From contig NZ_CP046908.1 in NCBI RefSeq assembly GCF_009789575.1, positions 1,302,001 to 1,366,000 of the forward strand: 64,000 nucleotides of DNA, in the 5' to 3' direction. Each line of letters opens with the position of its first letter. Positions within the stretch are counted from its first letter, which is position 1. Both the position numbers and the translations under genes were made by a program. Origin of the DNA: Stappia indica (GTDB lineage: Bacteria; Pseudomonadota; Alphaproteobacteria; Rhizobiales; Stappiaceae). Below the pieces are notes generated by a model. That model was not told the DNA's origin. It was given only the letters and a program-made list of their open reading frames with translations, and ran no database searches. Positions 29,899 through 40,418 of the stretch are shown in pieces.

Positions 29899-30036
29899 CC
29901 TCTTCGTCGCCCGGACCGCGTGCCGTCTCGCCTCCACCGGAGGCGGGCGCTGCCGGATGCCCTGTCCCGGCCGTCGCGACCGGGGCTCCTCCAAGGCCTC
30001 GCCGGGCGGTTTCGTCCTGCAAGTGCCCGGATCGGT

Positions 30037-30969
30037 ATGATCATGCTCATCGACATCGCCCTTGTGGGCCTCGGTCTCGTCCTCCTGTTCTTCGGCGGCG
30101 ACCTTCTCGTGCGCGGCGCCGTGGCGCTGGCGGCCCGCCTCAGCGTTCCCCCGCTGCTGATCGGCCTCACCATCGTCGGCTTCGGCACCTCCATGCCGGA
30201 ACTGCTGGTCTCGCTGAACGCCGCCTTCGCCGGCCTGCCGGACATCGCCGTCGGCAATGTCGTCGGCTCGAACACGGCCAACATCCTGCTCATCCTCGGC
30301 CTCGCCCTGCTGGTCGCACCGCTGCCCACGCGCCTGCCCGGCCTTGGCCGCGACCTGGTCGTGATGCTGGCCAGCGCCGGCCTTCTGGCGCTTGTCGCCA
30401 TGGGCGGGCGGGTCGCCGGCTGGCAGGGCATGCTCTTCCTGGCGCTGCTCGCCGCCTATCTCGTCTACGGCGCCATGCGCGGGCGGGCGCAAGGGGCGGA
30501 TCTGCCCGACGCCGGAGCGTCGATGGCGCCGTGGCAGATGCTCGGCTTCCTGGCCGCCGGTCTTGCCGCCCTCGTCTTCGGAGCGGATTTCCTCGTCGAC
30601 GGGGCAACGAGCCTTGCCCGCGGCATCGGCATCTCGGATGCGGTCATCGGGCTCACCATCGTTGCCGTCGGCACCAGCCTGCCGGAACTCGCCACCTCGG
30701 TCGTCGCCGCCTTCAAGCGCCAGCCGGAAATCGCCGTCGGCAATGTCGTCGGGTCGAACATTTTCAACATTCTCGGTATTCTGGGCGTGACCGCCGCCAT
30801 CTCACCGGTTCCGGTGGCACCGCAGATGGTGTCCTTCGACATCCCGGTGATGGTTGCGGTCAGCGTCGCCATCGCGGCGCTGCTGACAGTCACCCGCCAT
30901 GTGCCGCGGCTGGCCGGGCTGGCCCTTCTTGCCGTCTACGGCTGGTACTGCACCGTGCTGTTCGTCTGA
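30037..30969 (+). CDS. Calcium/sodium antiporter, YrbG family
   Basis: A 310-residue CaCA-family membrane exchanger with the two inverted Na_Ca_ex repeats. The alpha-repeat motifs are [21 protein letters not shown] in the first half and [21 protein letters not shown] in the second, each followed by [10 protein letters not shown]; the GTSxPE Glu residues should bind the cation. About ten transmembrane helices. I start at ATG 30037; upstream frame is unlikely protein. It sits between eda and pgi and is likely independent in function. Confidence 0.9.
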   Translation: MIMLIDIALVGLGLVLLFFGGDLLVRGAVALAARLSVPPLLIGLTIVGFGTSMPELLVSLNAAFAGLPDIAVGNVVGSNTANILLILGLALLVAPLPTRLPGLGRDLVVMLASAGLLALVAMGGRVAGWQGMLFLALLAAYLVYGAMRGRAQGADLPDAGASMAPWQMLGFLAAGLAALVFGADFLVDGATSLARGIGISDAVIGLTIVAVGTSLPELATSVVAAFKRQPEIAVGNVVGSNIFNILGILGVTAAISPVPVAPQMVSFDIPVMVAVSVAIAALLTVTRHVPRLAGLALLAVYGWYCTVLFV

Positions 30970-31021
30970 CGCGCGGACCGGTCCTGGCGGCATCGCCGAC
31001 ACCACGAGGAGGAGTACAGCC

Positions 31022-32647
<1,626 letters not shown>

Positions 32648-32848
32648 TATCGGATCGTTAACCGGCATGCGACAAGAACGCCTCTCCAATGATCTGCGTC
32701 ACAGCTTCGCCTCAGCGTCCTGCTAGACTGACTGCGGTTTTGGTGCTCAGATAGGCGACAACGCAGGGACAACTTCCCTTCGCCCTGTCGCGGCGCCTTC
32801 CGGGAGGCGACATTCGCCGGAACCATGTGACACGTGAGGAGTTATAGG

Positions 32849-33118
32849 ATGGTCAGGATTGTTCTTGTGGGCGCAGCTGCGCTTCTGCTGGCGGCGTGCC
32901 AGTCCGACAGTCAGCGCGATCGTGCGCTGGTCGGCGGCGGCCTCGGCGCCGCAACGGGTGCAGTGATCGGTGCGGCGGCGACGGGTGATGTCGGCGGCGC
33001 GCTGGTTGGCGGCGTCATCGGCGGTGTTGGCGGTGCCATGGTCGGTTCGGCCACGACACCGAAGAACTGCATCGCACGCGACCGCTACGGCCGCCGTTAT
33101 CGGGTTGCCTGCCCGTAA
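32849..33118 (+). CDS. Glycine-zipper lipoprotein, copy 1
   Basis: An 89-residue protein. Residues 1-16 are a lipoprotein signal (MVRIVLVGAAALLLAAC) with GAGGAG before ATG 32849. The mature part is rich in Gly-xxx-Gly repeats (ALVGGGLGAATGAVIGAAATG, GGVIGGVGGAMVG), the glycine-zipper type that packs membrane helices, and ends ATTPKNCIARDRYGRRYRVAC. It should be an anchored lipoprotein of the outer or inner membrane. Copy 2 lies 126 bp downstream. Function unknown. Confidence 0.85.
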   Translation: MVRIVLVGAAALLLAACQSDSQRDRALVGGGLGAATGAVIGAAATGDVGGALVGGVIGGVGGAMVGSATTPKNCIARDRYGRRYRVACP

Positions 33119-33158
33119 GGGCCGACAATCGCCTGCCCGAGAGGGACATGCCTGACCG

Positions 33159-33189
33159 CCGCAACGGACGCTCCGGCCAACCGTTGCGG
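33159..33189. repeat. Hairpin between the two glycine-zipper genes
   Basis: CCGCAACGG and CCGTTGCGG form a perfect 9-bp inverted repeat with a 13-base loop in the 126-bp gap between the twin genes, possibly a weak terminator of the first gene. Confidence 0.5.
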
Positions 33190-33244
33190 TGGTACATGCG
33201 TTTCGACGAAGCGCAGTCCGGCCAACCAATCGGAGGCGAATTTC

Positions 33245-33514
33245 ATGTCTAAACTCGTGATCGTTGCGGCCACAGCCCTGCTTCTTGCCGCCTGTCAGTC
33301 CGACAGCCAGTCCGACCGCGCCCTCGTCGGCGGCGGTCTCGGGGCTGCCACCGGTGCAGCCATCGGCGCTGCCACGACCGGCGATGTCGGCGGTGCGCTC
33401 GTCGGCGGCGCCATCGGTGCAGCCGGCGGTGCGGTGGTCGGTGCGGCCACCACTCCGAAGAACTGTGTCGATTACGATCGCTACGGCCGCGCCTATCGCG
33501 TCGCCTGCCGGTAA
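33245..33514 (+). CDS. Glycine-zipper lipoprotein, copy 2 (tandem paralogue)
   Basis: An 89-residue protein nearly identical in plan to the preceding one: lipobox LLLAAC, then the same zipper repeats (ALVGGGLGAATGAAIGAATTG, GGAIGAAGGAVVG) and the same tail ATTPKNC followed by DRYGRAYRVAC. GGAGGCG lies before ATG 33245. The pair is a tandem duplication that has diverged moderately at the DNA level. The conserved final Cys in both copies could form a disulfide with the Cys of PKNC. Function unknown. Confidence 0.85.
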   Translation: MSKLVIVAATALLLAACQSDSQSDRALVGGGLGAATGAAIGAATTGDVGGALVGGAIGAAGGAVVGAATTPKNCVDYDRYGRAYRVACR

Positions 33515-33537
33515 GCGAAACCATCCTTCGTGAGGCA

Positions 33538-33571
33538 AAACAGCCGGCCAGGAACTCCTGGCCGGCTGTTT
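33538..33571. terminator. Bidirectional terminator, glycine-zipper gene / ald
   Basis: AAACAGCCGGCCAGG, loop AACT, and the exact complement ending in TTT: a 15-bp perfect stem between the convergent lipoprotein and alanine dehydrogenase genes. Confidence 0.85.
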
Positions 33572-33596
33572 CTCGTTTCAGTGCCGATTGCGCCGA

Positions 33597-34733
33597 TCAG
33601 GCGGCGGCGGCCGTCGCCTTGCCCAGCGCCTTGGCCGGAGCGACATAGTCGTAGCCGAGCGCGGTCGCGACCGCCTCGCACGTCACCTGCCCGGCATGGA
33701 CGTTCAAGCCGTTCATCAGGTGCGGATTGTCCGCCAGCGCCTTGGCGTAACCGTTGTTGGCCAGCGCCAGGGTGAAGGGCAGCGTCGCGTTGTTCAGCGC
33801 ATAGGTCGAGGTGCGCGGCACCGCCCCCGGCATGTTGGCGACGCAGTAATGCACCACGCCGTCGACCACATAGGTCGGCTCGGCATGGGTCGTGGCATGC
33901 GAGGTCTCGAAACAGCCGCCCTGGTCGATGGCGACATCCACCAGCACCGAGCCGGCCTTCATCCGGCGCACATGGTCGGCCGTGACCAGCTTCGGCGCCG
34001 CAGCCCCCGGGACCAGCACGGCACCGATCACCAGGTCGGCTTCCAGCACATACTGCTCCACCGCCGAGCGGGTGGAATAGACCGTGCGCAGGGCAGCGCC
34101 GAAACGGGCGGAGAGGCTGCCGAGCACATCGATGGAGCGGTCGAGCACCGTGACGTCGGCACCAAGGCCCAGCGCCATGGTGATCGCATGGGCACCGACG
34201 ACGCCGCCGCCGATCACCACCACCTTGGCCGGGGCAACGCCGGGCACGCCGCCGAGCAGCACGCCAGCGCCGCCATGGGCTCGCTCCAGCGCGGTCGCAC
34301 CGGCCTGCACCGACAGGCGGCCGGCGACCTGCGACATCGGCGAGAGCAGCGGCAGGCCGCCGCGCGCATCCGTGACGGTCTCGTAGGCGATGCAGGTTGC
34401 GCCCGACTTGACGAGGTCGGCCGTCTGCGGGGCATCCGGCGCCAGATGCAGATAGGTGAAGAGCAGGTGGTCGGGCCGCAGCATGGCGCGCTCGGACGCC
34501 TGCGGCTCCTTGACCTTGACGATCATCTCAGACGCCTCGAAGACCTGCGCCGGGGTCGCGGCAATCGACGCGCCGGCGGCCTCGTAGACGGCATCGTCCG
34601 CACCGATGCCCTGGCCTGCGCCGGTCTCGACCAGCACCTCATGGCCGTTGGCCACCAGTTCCCGGACGCTGTCCGGGGTCAGGCCGACGCGATACTCGTG
34701 GTTCTTGATTTCCTTGGGGACACCGACGCGCAT
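33597..34733 (-). CDS. ald: Alanine dehydrogenase
   Basis: A 378-residue enzyme that reversibly deaminates L-alanine to pyruvate and ammonia with NAD+. GAGGAGG lies before ATG 34733. The N-terminal signature [20 protein letters not shown], the Lys of VKVKEPQ, and the nucleotide-binding [27 protein letters not shown] are all present; the length matches the family. The divergent Lrp-type gene 137 bp upstream is a likely local regulator, acting on the site at 34791-34810. Confidence 0.95.
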   Translation of the reverse strand: MRVGVPKEIKNHEYRVGLTPDSVRELVANGHEVLVETGAGQGIGADDAVYEAAGASIAATPAQVFEASEMIVKVKEPQASERAMLRPDHLLFTYLHLAPDAPQTADLVKSGATCIAYETVTDARGGLPLLSPMSQVAGRLSVQAGATALERAHGGAGVLLGGVPGVAPAKVVVIGGGVVGAHAITMALGLGADVTVLDRSIDVLGSLSARFGAALRTVYSTRSAVEQYVLEADLVIGAVLVPGAAAPKLVTADHVRRMKAGSVLVDVAIDQGGCFETSHATTHAEPTYVVDGVVHYCVANMPGAVPRTSTYALNNATLPFTLALANNGYAKALADNPHLMNGLNVHAGQVTCEAVATALGYDYVAPAKALGKATAAAA

Positions 34734-34790
34734 TTCGAACCTCCTCCGTACTCGGCCGCCATGCGGCCGGCATGATCGGAAACGTTACGG

Positions 34791-34810
34791 CAAATGCCGT
34801 CGAATTTGCT
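34791..34810. promoter_or_regulatory. Inverted repeat in the ald-lrp gap (operator candidate)
   Basis: GCAAAT, 8 bp, ATTTGC: a perfect inverted repeat in the 136-bp divergent gap, 57 bp from ald and 60 bp from the regulator start. Placement and AT-rich arms fit an Lrp/AsnC site. Confidence 0.5.
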
Positions 34811-34869
34811 TGCTTTGTCGCCCTTCTCTTCACAATCTGCGCAATATCCAGGCGCAAAATCGGCAAGTG

Positions 34870-35370
34870 ATGAAACAATCTTCGAAGGAAACCGCAAGAC
34901 TGGACCGGATCGACCGGCACATCCTCTCCCTGTTGCAGGTGGACGGACGTATCGCCAATGCCGATCTTGCCGAGGCCGTCGGCCTGTCGGCCTCGGCCTG
35001 CCTGCGCCGGGTGCGCATGCTGGAGGAGAGCGGCGTCATCGATCGCTATGTCGCCCTGCTGGACCAGGCCCGCATCGGCCGGCGCATGAACATCTTCGTC
35101 GAGATCTCGCTGACCTCGCAGTCGAACGACGTGCTGACCCGTTTCGAACAGGCCGTCGCCCGCTCTCCGGAGATCATGGAGTGCCATCTGATGGCGGGCG
35201 ATGCCGACTACCTGCTGCGGATCACCGCCGCCGATCCCATCGACTTCGAACGCATCCACCGCGACCATCTCGCCCGCCTGCCGGGCGTCTCGCGCATGCG
35301 CTCGTCCTTCGCGATCCGCACCATTTCCCGCAGCACGGCCTTTCCGCTGCCGGACGACGACGACCGCTAG
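34870..35370 (+). CDS. Lrp/AsnC family transcriptional regulator
   Basis: A 166-residue full-length Lrp-type protein. HTH in residues about 10-62 (LDRIDRHILSLLQVDGRIANADLAEAVGLSASACLRRVRMLEESGVI), then a linker and RAM domain (FVEISLTSQ, ECHLMAGDADYLLRITAAD). Start ATG 34870; upstream frame overlaps ald and is a shadow. It is divergent from ald, the usual set-up for an alanine-responsive activator. Its stop codon TAG is the left part of the CTAG target of the inserted element at 35371-35631. Confidence 0.92.
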   Translation: MKQSSKETARLDRIDRHILSLLQVDGRIANADLAEAVGLSASACLRRVRMLEESGVIDRYVALLDQARIGRRMNIFVEISLTSQSNDVLTRFEQAVARSPEIMECHLMAGDADYLLRITAADPIDFERIHRDHLARLPGVSRMRSSFAIRTISRSTAFPLPDDDDR

Positions 35371-35635
35371 GTCGTGAACTCATAATTCTGGCGAGAAACG
35401 GTATGCCCGAACCCGTTCGGATACAAGGAGCAGGCCGCAGGAAACCATCAGGTTTTCAAGGGCTTGCGACGCTGTTGCCGGCGGGTTCCGGCATACCCGA
35501 AGGGCGCCGTTCGAGCTTCGATCTGCGGCGTCGGATCGCTCGGCCGGGGGACCTGCCCCGGCCATCGCGCTCCTCCTAGCATATCATTGCCCGAACGGAC
35601 GCCGTTTCCGGCACAATTATGAGTCCACGACCTAG
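35367..35635. mobile_element. Non-autonomous insertion element (MITE-like, IS5-family type ends)
   Basis: The 261-bp body (35371-35631) is bounded by imperfect terminal inverted repeats: left GTCGTGAACTCATAATT, right (reverse) GTCGTGGACTCATAATT, with similarity continuing to GAAACGG. The body is flanked on both sides by CTAG (35367-35370 and 35632-35635), as expected from a target duplication typical of the IS427 group of IS5, recalled from memory. No transposase is encoded. The left CTAG is in the stop codon of the Lrp-type gene. Confidence 0.75.
35380..35565 (-). CDS. Small ORF inside the insertion element
   Basis: A 61-residue frame, MAGAGPPAERSDAADRSS and onward, with a strong site (GGAGGAG) seven bases before its ATG at 35565. 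It resembles no known transposase to my eye and may be the residual start of a transposase gene whose body has been deleted, fused to element end sequence. Whether it is translated is unknown. Confidence 0.3.
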   Translation of the reverse strand: MAGAGPPAERSDAADRSSNGALRVCRNPPATASQALENLMVSCGLLLVSERVRAYRFSPEL

Positions 35636-35754
35636 GGCCCTCTCGCTGCTGCCCAAAAGGTCGGCATCCGTCTTTATGGCACCCTGTCTAATTTACTGAT
35701 AGACTGTTGCGGCGTTCCCGAAATTTCGCGAGCTATCGCCTTGGCAGCCCAGCT

Positions 35755-36234
35755 ATGAGAGCAGCAGCAGTTTCTGCAGGCAGATCCGGCTTGACGCTGA
35801 TGATCGTCGACGATGATCCGGACGACCTATGGATGTTCGGCCATCTGTTTCATCGCGCCTGCCCGGAGCCTGGAGAGCTGTCGCTGGTCACCGCCGCCGA
35901 CGGCACGGCGGCCCTTGCCCGGATCGAGCGGGCGCTCTCGGCCGGCGAGCCGCTGCCCGATGCCATCCTCCTCGACATGAACATGCCCGGCCTCAGCGGC
36001 CTCGATGTCCTGGCCGCCCTTCGCGCGCGCGCCGGCCTCGATGCAACGCCGATCATCATCCTGTCCACGGCAGAAGACGCGGCCATGGCCGAACGCGCCC
36101 TTGCCGCCGGCGCGGACGCGGTCTTCACCAAGCCGGACTCCATGGACAGCATCGCGCGCCTGGCGGCCGGCATCTTTCGCACCGCGCTCGCGCGCCGCAC
36201 GCCCCGGCCCTGCTGCACCAAGGCACGGGCCTGA
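35755..36234 (+). CDS. Single-domain response regulator (CheY-like receiver)
   Basis: A 159-residue receiver-only protein. The acidic pocket is Asp19-Asp20-Asp21 (MIVDDDPDD), the phospho-acceptor Asp74 (ILLDMNMPG), Ser104 (IIILSTAED) and Lys126 (VFTKPDS). I start at ATG 35755; a TTG at 35707 is possible. There is no output domain, so it should act by protein contact, like phosphatase-coupled or cytosolic relay receivers. No kinase gene is nearby; the cognate sensor is unknown. Its upstream region is the insertion element, which may have altered its promoter. Confidence 0.85.
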   Translation: MRAAAVSAGRSGLTLMIVDDDPDDLWMFGHLFHRACPEPGELSLVTAADGTAALARIERALSAGEPLPDAILLDMNMPGLSGLDVLAALRARAGLDATPIIILSTAEDAAMAERALAAGADAVFTKPDSMDSIARLAAGIFRTALARRTPRPCCTKARA

Positions 36235-36342
36235 GCGGTCCTGCCTCCCCACACGCTCCTCCCGGACTGCCGCAAGGTGCTTGATCGCGCGCGCCTGCCG
36301 TCCGAAAACAAAGACCCGTTTTCCAGTCTCAGGAGCACCGTC

Positions 36343-37224
36343 ATGGCCCATGCGATTTCCCGCCTCAGCGACACGCGCTGCGAGCTTGCCGAGGGTCCGA
36401 CCTGGGACGAGCGGCTGGGCCGCCTCTACTGGTGCGACATCCTCGGCAAGCGTATCCACGCGCTCGACTGGCAGACCCGACAAGAGCAGCACTGGGACCT
36501 GCCGGACGTCGTCGGCTCGATCGGACTGACGCAGGACGGCGACCGGCTCGTCGTCGCGCTGCGCGACCGGGTCGTGCTCTTCACCCTGTCGGGCGGCGCC
36601 ATCGAGACCCTGGCCGAGATCGAGGCGGACGATCCCCGCACCCGCCTCAACGACGGCAAGGTCGGCCCGGACGGCGCCTTCTATGTCGGCACCATGGACG
36701 ACCGCCCCGACCGCCAGCCCATCGGCGCGCTGTACCGGGTCGCCCGCGACGGCACCACGACGCGCCTCGTCGAGGGCGTGACCGTCTCCAACGGCCTTGC
36801 CTGGTCGCCCGACGGGACGGTGCTCTATCATGCAGACAGCCGGCCGGGGCATATCGAGGCCTGGGACTTCGACGCAGCGCGCGGCGCGATCTCCGGTCGC
36901 CGGCTGTTCGCGCAGCTGACCAACGAGACCGGACGCCCCGATGGCGGCACGGTGGATGCCAAGGGGCGCTACTGGTCGGCAGGCGTTTCGGCGGGCGTGC
37001 TGAACTGCTTTGCGCCCGAAGGCACGCTCCTCGAAGCGATCTCGATGCCGGTGCCGCGCCCGACCATGCCCTGCTTCTGCGGCCCCGCGCTGGACGAGCT
37101 GGTGGTGACGAGCCTGCGCCCCCACACCGCCCCGGATCTGCTGGCAGAGTTCCCGGACTCCGGCTGCCTGTTCACCCTGAAGCCGGGCGCCACCGGTCTG
37201 CCGGGCTGGCGCTTCAGCCTTTAG
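36343..37224 (+). CDS. SMP-30/gluconolactonase family protein
   Basis: A 293-residue six-bladed beta-propeller enzyme of the SMP-30/LRE type. ATG 36343 has CAGGAGC upstream. Conserved metal ligands appear at Glu18 (ELAEGPTWD), in [18 protein letters not shown], in [12 protein letters not shown] and in [11 protein letters not shown]. The family includes calcium- or zinc-dependent sugar lactonases. It could hydrolyse the lactone made by Zwf or a free sugar lactone, but nothing links it to the sugar block. Its end overlaps the convergent trhO gene by 11 bp. Confidence 0.88.
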   Translation: MAHAISRLSDTRCELAEGPTWDERLGRLYWCDILGKRIHALDWQTRQEQHWDLPDVVGSIGLTQDGDRLVVALRDRVVLFTLSGGAIETLAEIEADDPRTRLNDGKVGPDGAFYVGTMDDRPDRQPIGALYRVARDGTTTRLVEGVTVSNGLAWSPDGTVLYHADSRPGHIEAWDFDAARGAISGRRLFAQLTNETGRPDGGTVDAKGRYWSAGVSAGVLNCFAPEGTLLEAISMPVPRPTMPCFCGPALDELVVTSLRPHTAPDLLAEFPDSGCLFTLKPGATGLPGWRFSL

Positions 37225-38020
37225 CCGCATCCTCGCGCGCTGTATCCGCGATGTCGCGCGGCAGCACGGGCAGCGCTTCGTCCGGCGCGTTGCGTCCCCA
37301 GGTCGGGCGCAGCGCGTGGTCGACGGCGATCCGCTCGTCGAAGACGAAGCAGTCGCCGCGCCACAGGCTTTCCTCCTGCGGCACCTTTTCCAGGTAGTTC
37401 AGGATGCCGCCGTCGAGGTGATAGACCTCCTCGAAACCTTCCGAAAGCAGCAGTGCCGTCGCCTTTTCGCAGCGGATGCCGCCGGTGCAGAACATCGCCA
37501 CCTTGCGCGGAGCGGAGGCCTCCTCCCGCTGCTGGCGCAGCCACCGGGGGAAGGCGCGGAACGAGCGGGTGTCGGGCGAGCTCGCCCCCTCGAACGTGCC
37601 GAAAGCGACCTCGTAGTCGTTGCGCGTGTCGACGACGAGCACATCCGGGTCGCTGATGAGCTCGTTCCAGTCCTGCGGCGCCACATAGGCGCCGACCTGC
37701 CGAGTCGGGTCGATGCCCGCAACGCCGAGGCTGACGATCTCGCGCTTCAGCCGCACCTTGAGCCGGGCGAAGGGAATGCGCTCGGCCCAGGAGGCCTTTT
37801 CCCGGAGGCCGGCAAGACGCGGATCCGACCGGAGCCAGGCCAGCACCTCGGCAATGCCCGCCTCGGTTCCCGCAATCGTGCCGTTGACGCCCTCGCTCGC
37901 CAGCAGGATCGACCCGCGCACCCCGGCCGCCCCGGCCGTCTCCAGCAGCGGCTCGCGCAGGGCTTCGAAGTCCGGCAGGGGCGCGAAGTGATAGAAGGCG
38001 GAAATGCGGGTGTCGGTCAT
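37214..38020 (-). CDS. trhO: tRNA uridine(34) 5-hydroxylase / rhodanese-fold protein
   Basis: A 268-residue protein of the YceA/TrhO family. The N-terminal part ([22 protein letters not shown]) precedes [16 protein letters not shown], and a rhodanese domain follows with [17 protein letters not shown], and the active Cys in [21 protein letters not shown]. In E. coli TrhO makes 5-hydroxyuridine at tRNA position 34. Start ATG 38020. Its 3' end overlaps SMP-30, so the two converge tightly. Confidence 0.9.
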   Translation of the reverse strand: MTDTRISAFYHFAPLPDFEALREPLLETAGAAGVRGSILLASEGVNGTIAGTEAGIAEVLAWLRSDPRLAGLREKASWAERIPFARLKVRLKREIVSLGVAGIDPTRQVGAYVAPQDWNELISDPDVLVVDTRNDYEVAFGTFEGASSPDTRSFRAFPRWLRQQREEASAPRKVAMFCTGGIRCEKATALLLSEGFEEVYHLDGGILNYLEKVPQEESLWRGDCFVFDERIAVDHALRPTWGRNAPDEALPVLPRDIADTAREDAAKG

Positions 38021-38108
38021 GGCTGCGTTAGGGCTCGTCGGCTAAGGTCTCGGCCTGCCGAGCCTTCTACACTTGCCCCTTCCTCGCTGGCAACATCCGG
38101 GCTTCGCC

Positions 38109-38822
38109 CTACCAGGGCAGCCTTTCGCCGTCATGCGAGAGGAACGCGCCGCTGTCCTCGCGTCCCGTGCCGTCGATCACCGAGAGCAACCGGCCTGCGG
38201 CCTCGTCCGGCGTGCGAACGGTGAGGCCGGCGCGCGCGAACGGCCGCGACAGTCCCGTATCCACGGTGCCGGGATGCAGCGCCAGCAGCACCAGATCCGG
38301 CTGGCGCCGGGCCAGCTCGATCGACGCCGTGCGCACGATCTGGTTCAGCGCGGCCTTGGATGCCCGGTAGCTGATCCAGCCGCCGAGCCGGTTGTCGCCG
38401 ATGCTGCCGACCTTGGCCGACAGGGTCGCAAGCACGCTCTTGCCCTCGCGCGGGAACAGCGGAGCGAAATGCTTGATCATCAGCGCCGGTCCGATGGCGT
38501 TAACGCGGAACGAACGCTCCATCGCGGCCGGGTCGATCTGGCGCAGCGCCTTTTCCGGCTGCATCTGCGCATCGCTCAACAGGCCCGTCGCATCGATGAA
38601 CAGCCGCAGCGCGCCCATCGCGCCGATCCGCCGTGCTGCAGCGGCGATGCTCTCCTCGTCCTCGATGTCGAAGCCGGGCGTCAGGCTGCGCGCGAGCCGC
38701 TCCACCCGCTCGAAGCGGCCGCTCGCCTCGATCTGCCGCGCAAGGGCCGAGCCGATGCCTCCGGTCGCGCCGGCAACCACGGCAATGCCGCCTTGGGGGA
38801 AACTGGTGAGATCAATGGTCAT
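38109..38822 (-). CDS. SDR family oxidoreductase
   Basis: A 237-residue short-chain dehydrogenase with complete machinery: cofactor motif VAGATGGIGSALA, Ser in ATLSAKVGSI and catalytic YRASK (Tyr-x-x-x-Lys), in contrast to the SDR at 646. LHPGTVDTGLSRPF near the C-terminal end resembles the CsgA-type, C-factor subgroup. The substrate is not identifiable. ATG 38822. Confidence 0.85.
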   Translation of the reverse strand: MTIDLTSFPQGGIAVVAGATGGIGSALARQIEASGRFERVERLARSLTPGFDIEDEESIAAAARRIGAMGALRLFIDATGLLSDAQMQPEKALRQIDPAAMERSFRVNAIGPALMIKHFAPLFPREGKSVLATLSAKVGSIGDNRLGGWISYRASKAALNQIVRTASIELARRQPDLVLLALHPGTVDTGLSRPFARAGLTVRTPDEAAGRLLSVIDGTGREDSGAFLSHDGERLPW

Positions 38823-39028
38823 GCCGGGTCATACGCTCCGGCGGCCTTTGCGGTTTTGTCGAAACCCGAGCAGTTAACGAAACGTTAGCCTGCGATGCAG
38901 CGCCGGTCACTGGCAGGTTGGCAAGCGGCGCCCGGCCATGCAACAGTCTCGCCGTCGCCGGCTGGACCGGCGCAACGCGAAGTCCGGCAAGACGAAACGA
39001 CGCCACCGTCCAGCAGGGAAACCTTACG

Positions 39029-39946
39029 ATGCCTCTACGTTTCTTCGTCCTCGACGTCTTCACCAACCAGGCGCTCGCCGGCAATCCGCTGGCCGTCGTA
39101 CTGGACGCCGAAGGGCTGTCGGACGCTCGCATGCAGGCGATTGCGCGCGAATTCAACCTGTCGGAAACCGTCTTCGTCCTGCCGCCGGAAAATCCCGCCC
39201 ATTCGGCGCGCCTGCGCATCTTCACGCCGGCGCGCGAACTGCCCTTCGCCGGACATCCCACCGTCGGCACCGCCATCCTGCTGGCCAAGGAACGCTTCGG
39301 CGACATGGAATCCGATGCAGACCGCAATGCCATGGTCGTGCTGGAGGAGGCGATCGGCAACGTGCGCTGCGGCGTCGTGCTGAAAAACGGGGCCGCCGGC
39401 TTTGCCGAATTCGACATTCCCCGCCTGCCCCGCCCCTGCGATCCCCTGGGCGACCGGGAGATCATCGCGGCGGCCGTCGGCCTGGAGCCGAACGAGATCG
39501 GCTTCGAGAACCACCGCCCCTGCGCCTTCGAGGCGGGCGTGCCCTTCGCCTTCGTGCCGGTCGCCAGCCTCGATGCCCTGTCGCGCGTGTCGCCGGTCCA
39601 TCGCCATTGGGAGGACGCCTTCGGCCGCGGCGGGGAGATGGGCGCCTATCTCTACTGCCGCCAGACGAATTCGCAGGACAGCACCTTTGCCGCCCGCATG
39701 TTCGCCCCCCACATGGGCATCGGCGAAGACCCTGCGACTGGCTCGGCCGCAGCCGCCTTTTCCGGCATCGTCCGCCATTTCGACAAGCTGACGGACGGAA
39801 CCCACTATCTGCGCATCGAGCAGGGCTTCGACATGGGCCGCCCCTCGATGATCGATCTGGAAGTCGATATCGCCGCTGGCGCCCTCAAGGCGGTGCGCAT
39901 CGGCGGTCAGGCCGTCATCGTCTCCAAGGGCGAACTCTACCTGTAA
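39029..39946 (+). CDS. PhzF family phenazine-biosynthesis-like isomerase
   Basis: A 305-residue PhzF-fold protein, made of two similar halves. The N-terminal RFFVLDVFTNQALAGNPLAVVLDA and FNLSETVFVLPP (with the Glu expected to act in catalysis) are characteristic, and the second half has APHMGIGEDPATGSAAAAFSG. AGGGAA lies before ATG 39029. PhzF itself isomerises trans-2,3-dihydro-3-hydroxyanthranilate, but most homologues in non-phenazine bacteria act on unknown amino-acid-derived substrates. No phenazine genes are present. Confidence 0.88.
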   Translation: MPLRFFVLDVFTNQALAGNPLAVVLDAEGLSDARMQAIAREFNLSETVFVLPPENPAHSARLRIFTPARELPFAGHPTVGTAILLAKERFGDMESDADRNAMVVLEEAIGNVRCGVVLKNGAAGFAEFDIPRLPRPCDPLGDREIIAAAVGLEPNEIGFENHRPCAFEAGVPFAFVPVASLDALSRVSPVHRHWEDAFGRGGEMGAYLYCRQTNSQDSTFAARMFAPHMGIGEDPATGSAAAAFSGIVRHFDKLTDGTHYLRIEQGFDMGRPSMIDLEVDIAAGALKAVRIGGQAVIVSKGELYL

Positions 39947-39968
39947 CGGCCCGCCTGGTGCCGCCCGC

Positions 39969-40331
39969 TCAGTGCAGCCGCTCGCGGTCCCGTTCCCGCT
40001 CCCGGTCGAGGATGCGCGGGCTGTCGAGCGACGAGATCGGCGTGTCCAGATCGCGCGGAATGTCGCCGCTCAGCTGCAGCGCAAGGTAACGCCCGCAGCA
40101 GACCCGCAGGAACGAGGCGAAATTGCCGAGGTCGTGCCCGGCCTCGATGGATTCGTGATGCAGCCGGGTGATCAGTTGCACCAGGTTCATGCCATCGCGG
40201 GTGGCGATCTCCTCCAGAACCGTCCAGAAGAAAGTCTCCAGCCGGACGCTGGTGACCATCCTGTCGATCCTCAAGGACTTCGTGGTGCTTTCCCACAAGG
40301 TCGGGTCGGCTTCGATGAACAGCTTGCACAT
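39969..40331 (-). CDS. Small ribbon-helix-helix-like protein (RHH_4 family candidate)
   Basis: A 120-residue protein. The start is ATG 40331, six bases after GGAGG; ATG 40337 overlaps the site. The middle part DRMVTSVRLETFFWTVLEEIATRDGMNLVQLITRLHHES resembles the ribbon-helix-helix DNA-binding fold (one beta-strand, two helices). The C-terminus is a charged tail, RERERDRERLH, caused by a short DNA repeat. Function unknown; some relatives are annotated as arylsulfate sulfotransferase-like, which I would not trust. It neighbours the PfpI gene in the same orientation, 87 bp away. Confidence 0.6.
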   Translation of the reverse strand: MCKLFIEADPTLWESTTKSLRIDRMVTSVRLETFFWTVLEEIATRDGMNLVQLITRLHHESIEAGHDLGNFASFLRVCCGRYLALQLSGDIPRDLDTPISSLDSPRILDRERERDRERLH

Positions 40332-40418
40332 GTGCATCCTCCCTGCGGCATGCGGTCGGGAGCTTGCGGCCGCTTGTGCACGGCCGCAAGTCCTCGGCTC
40401 GATGATTTCGCAGGCGCC

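Noticed and set aside
39989-40010. Short GC-rich repeat giving the RERERDRE tail, as a possible regulatory repeat
   Set aside because: It lies inside the coding end of the ribbon-helix-helix-like gene and reads in frame, so it is explained by the protein tail.
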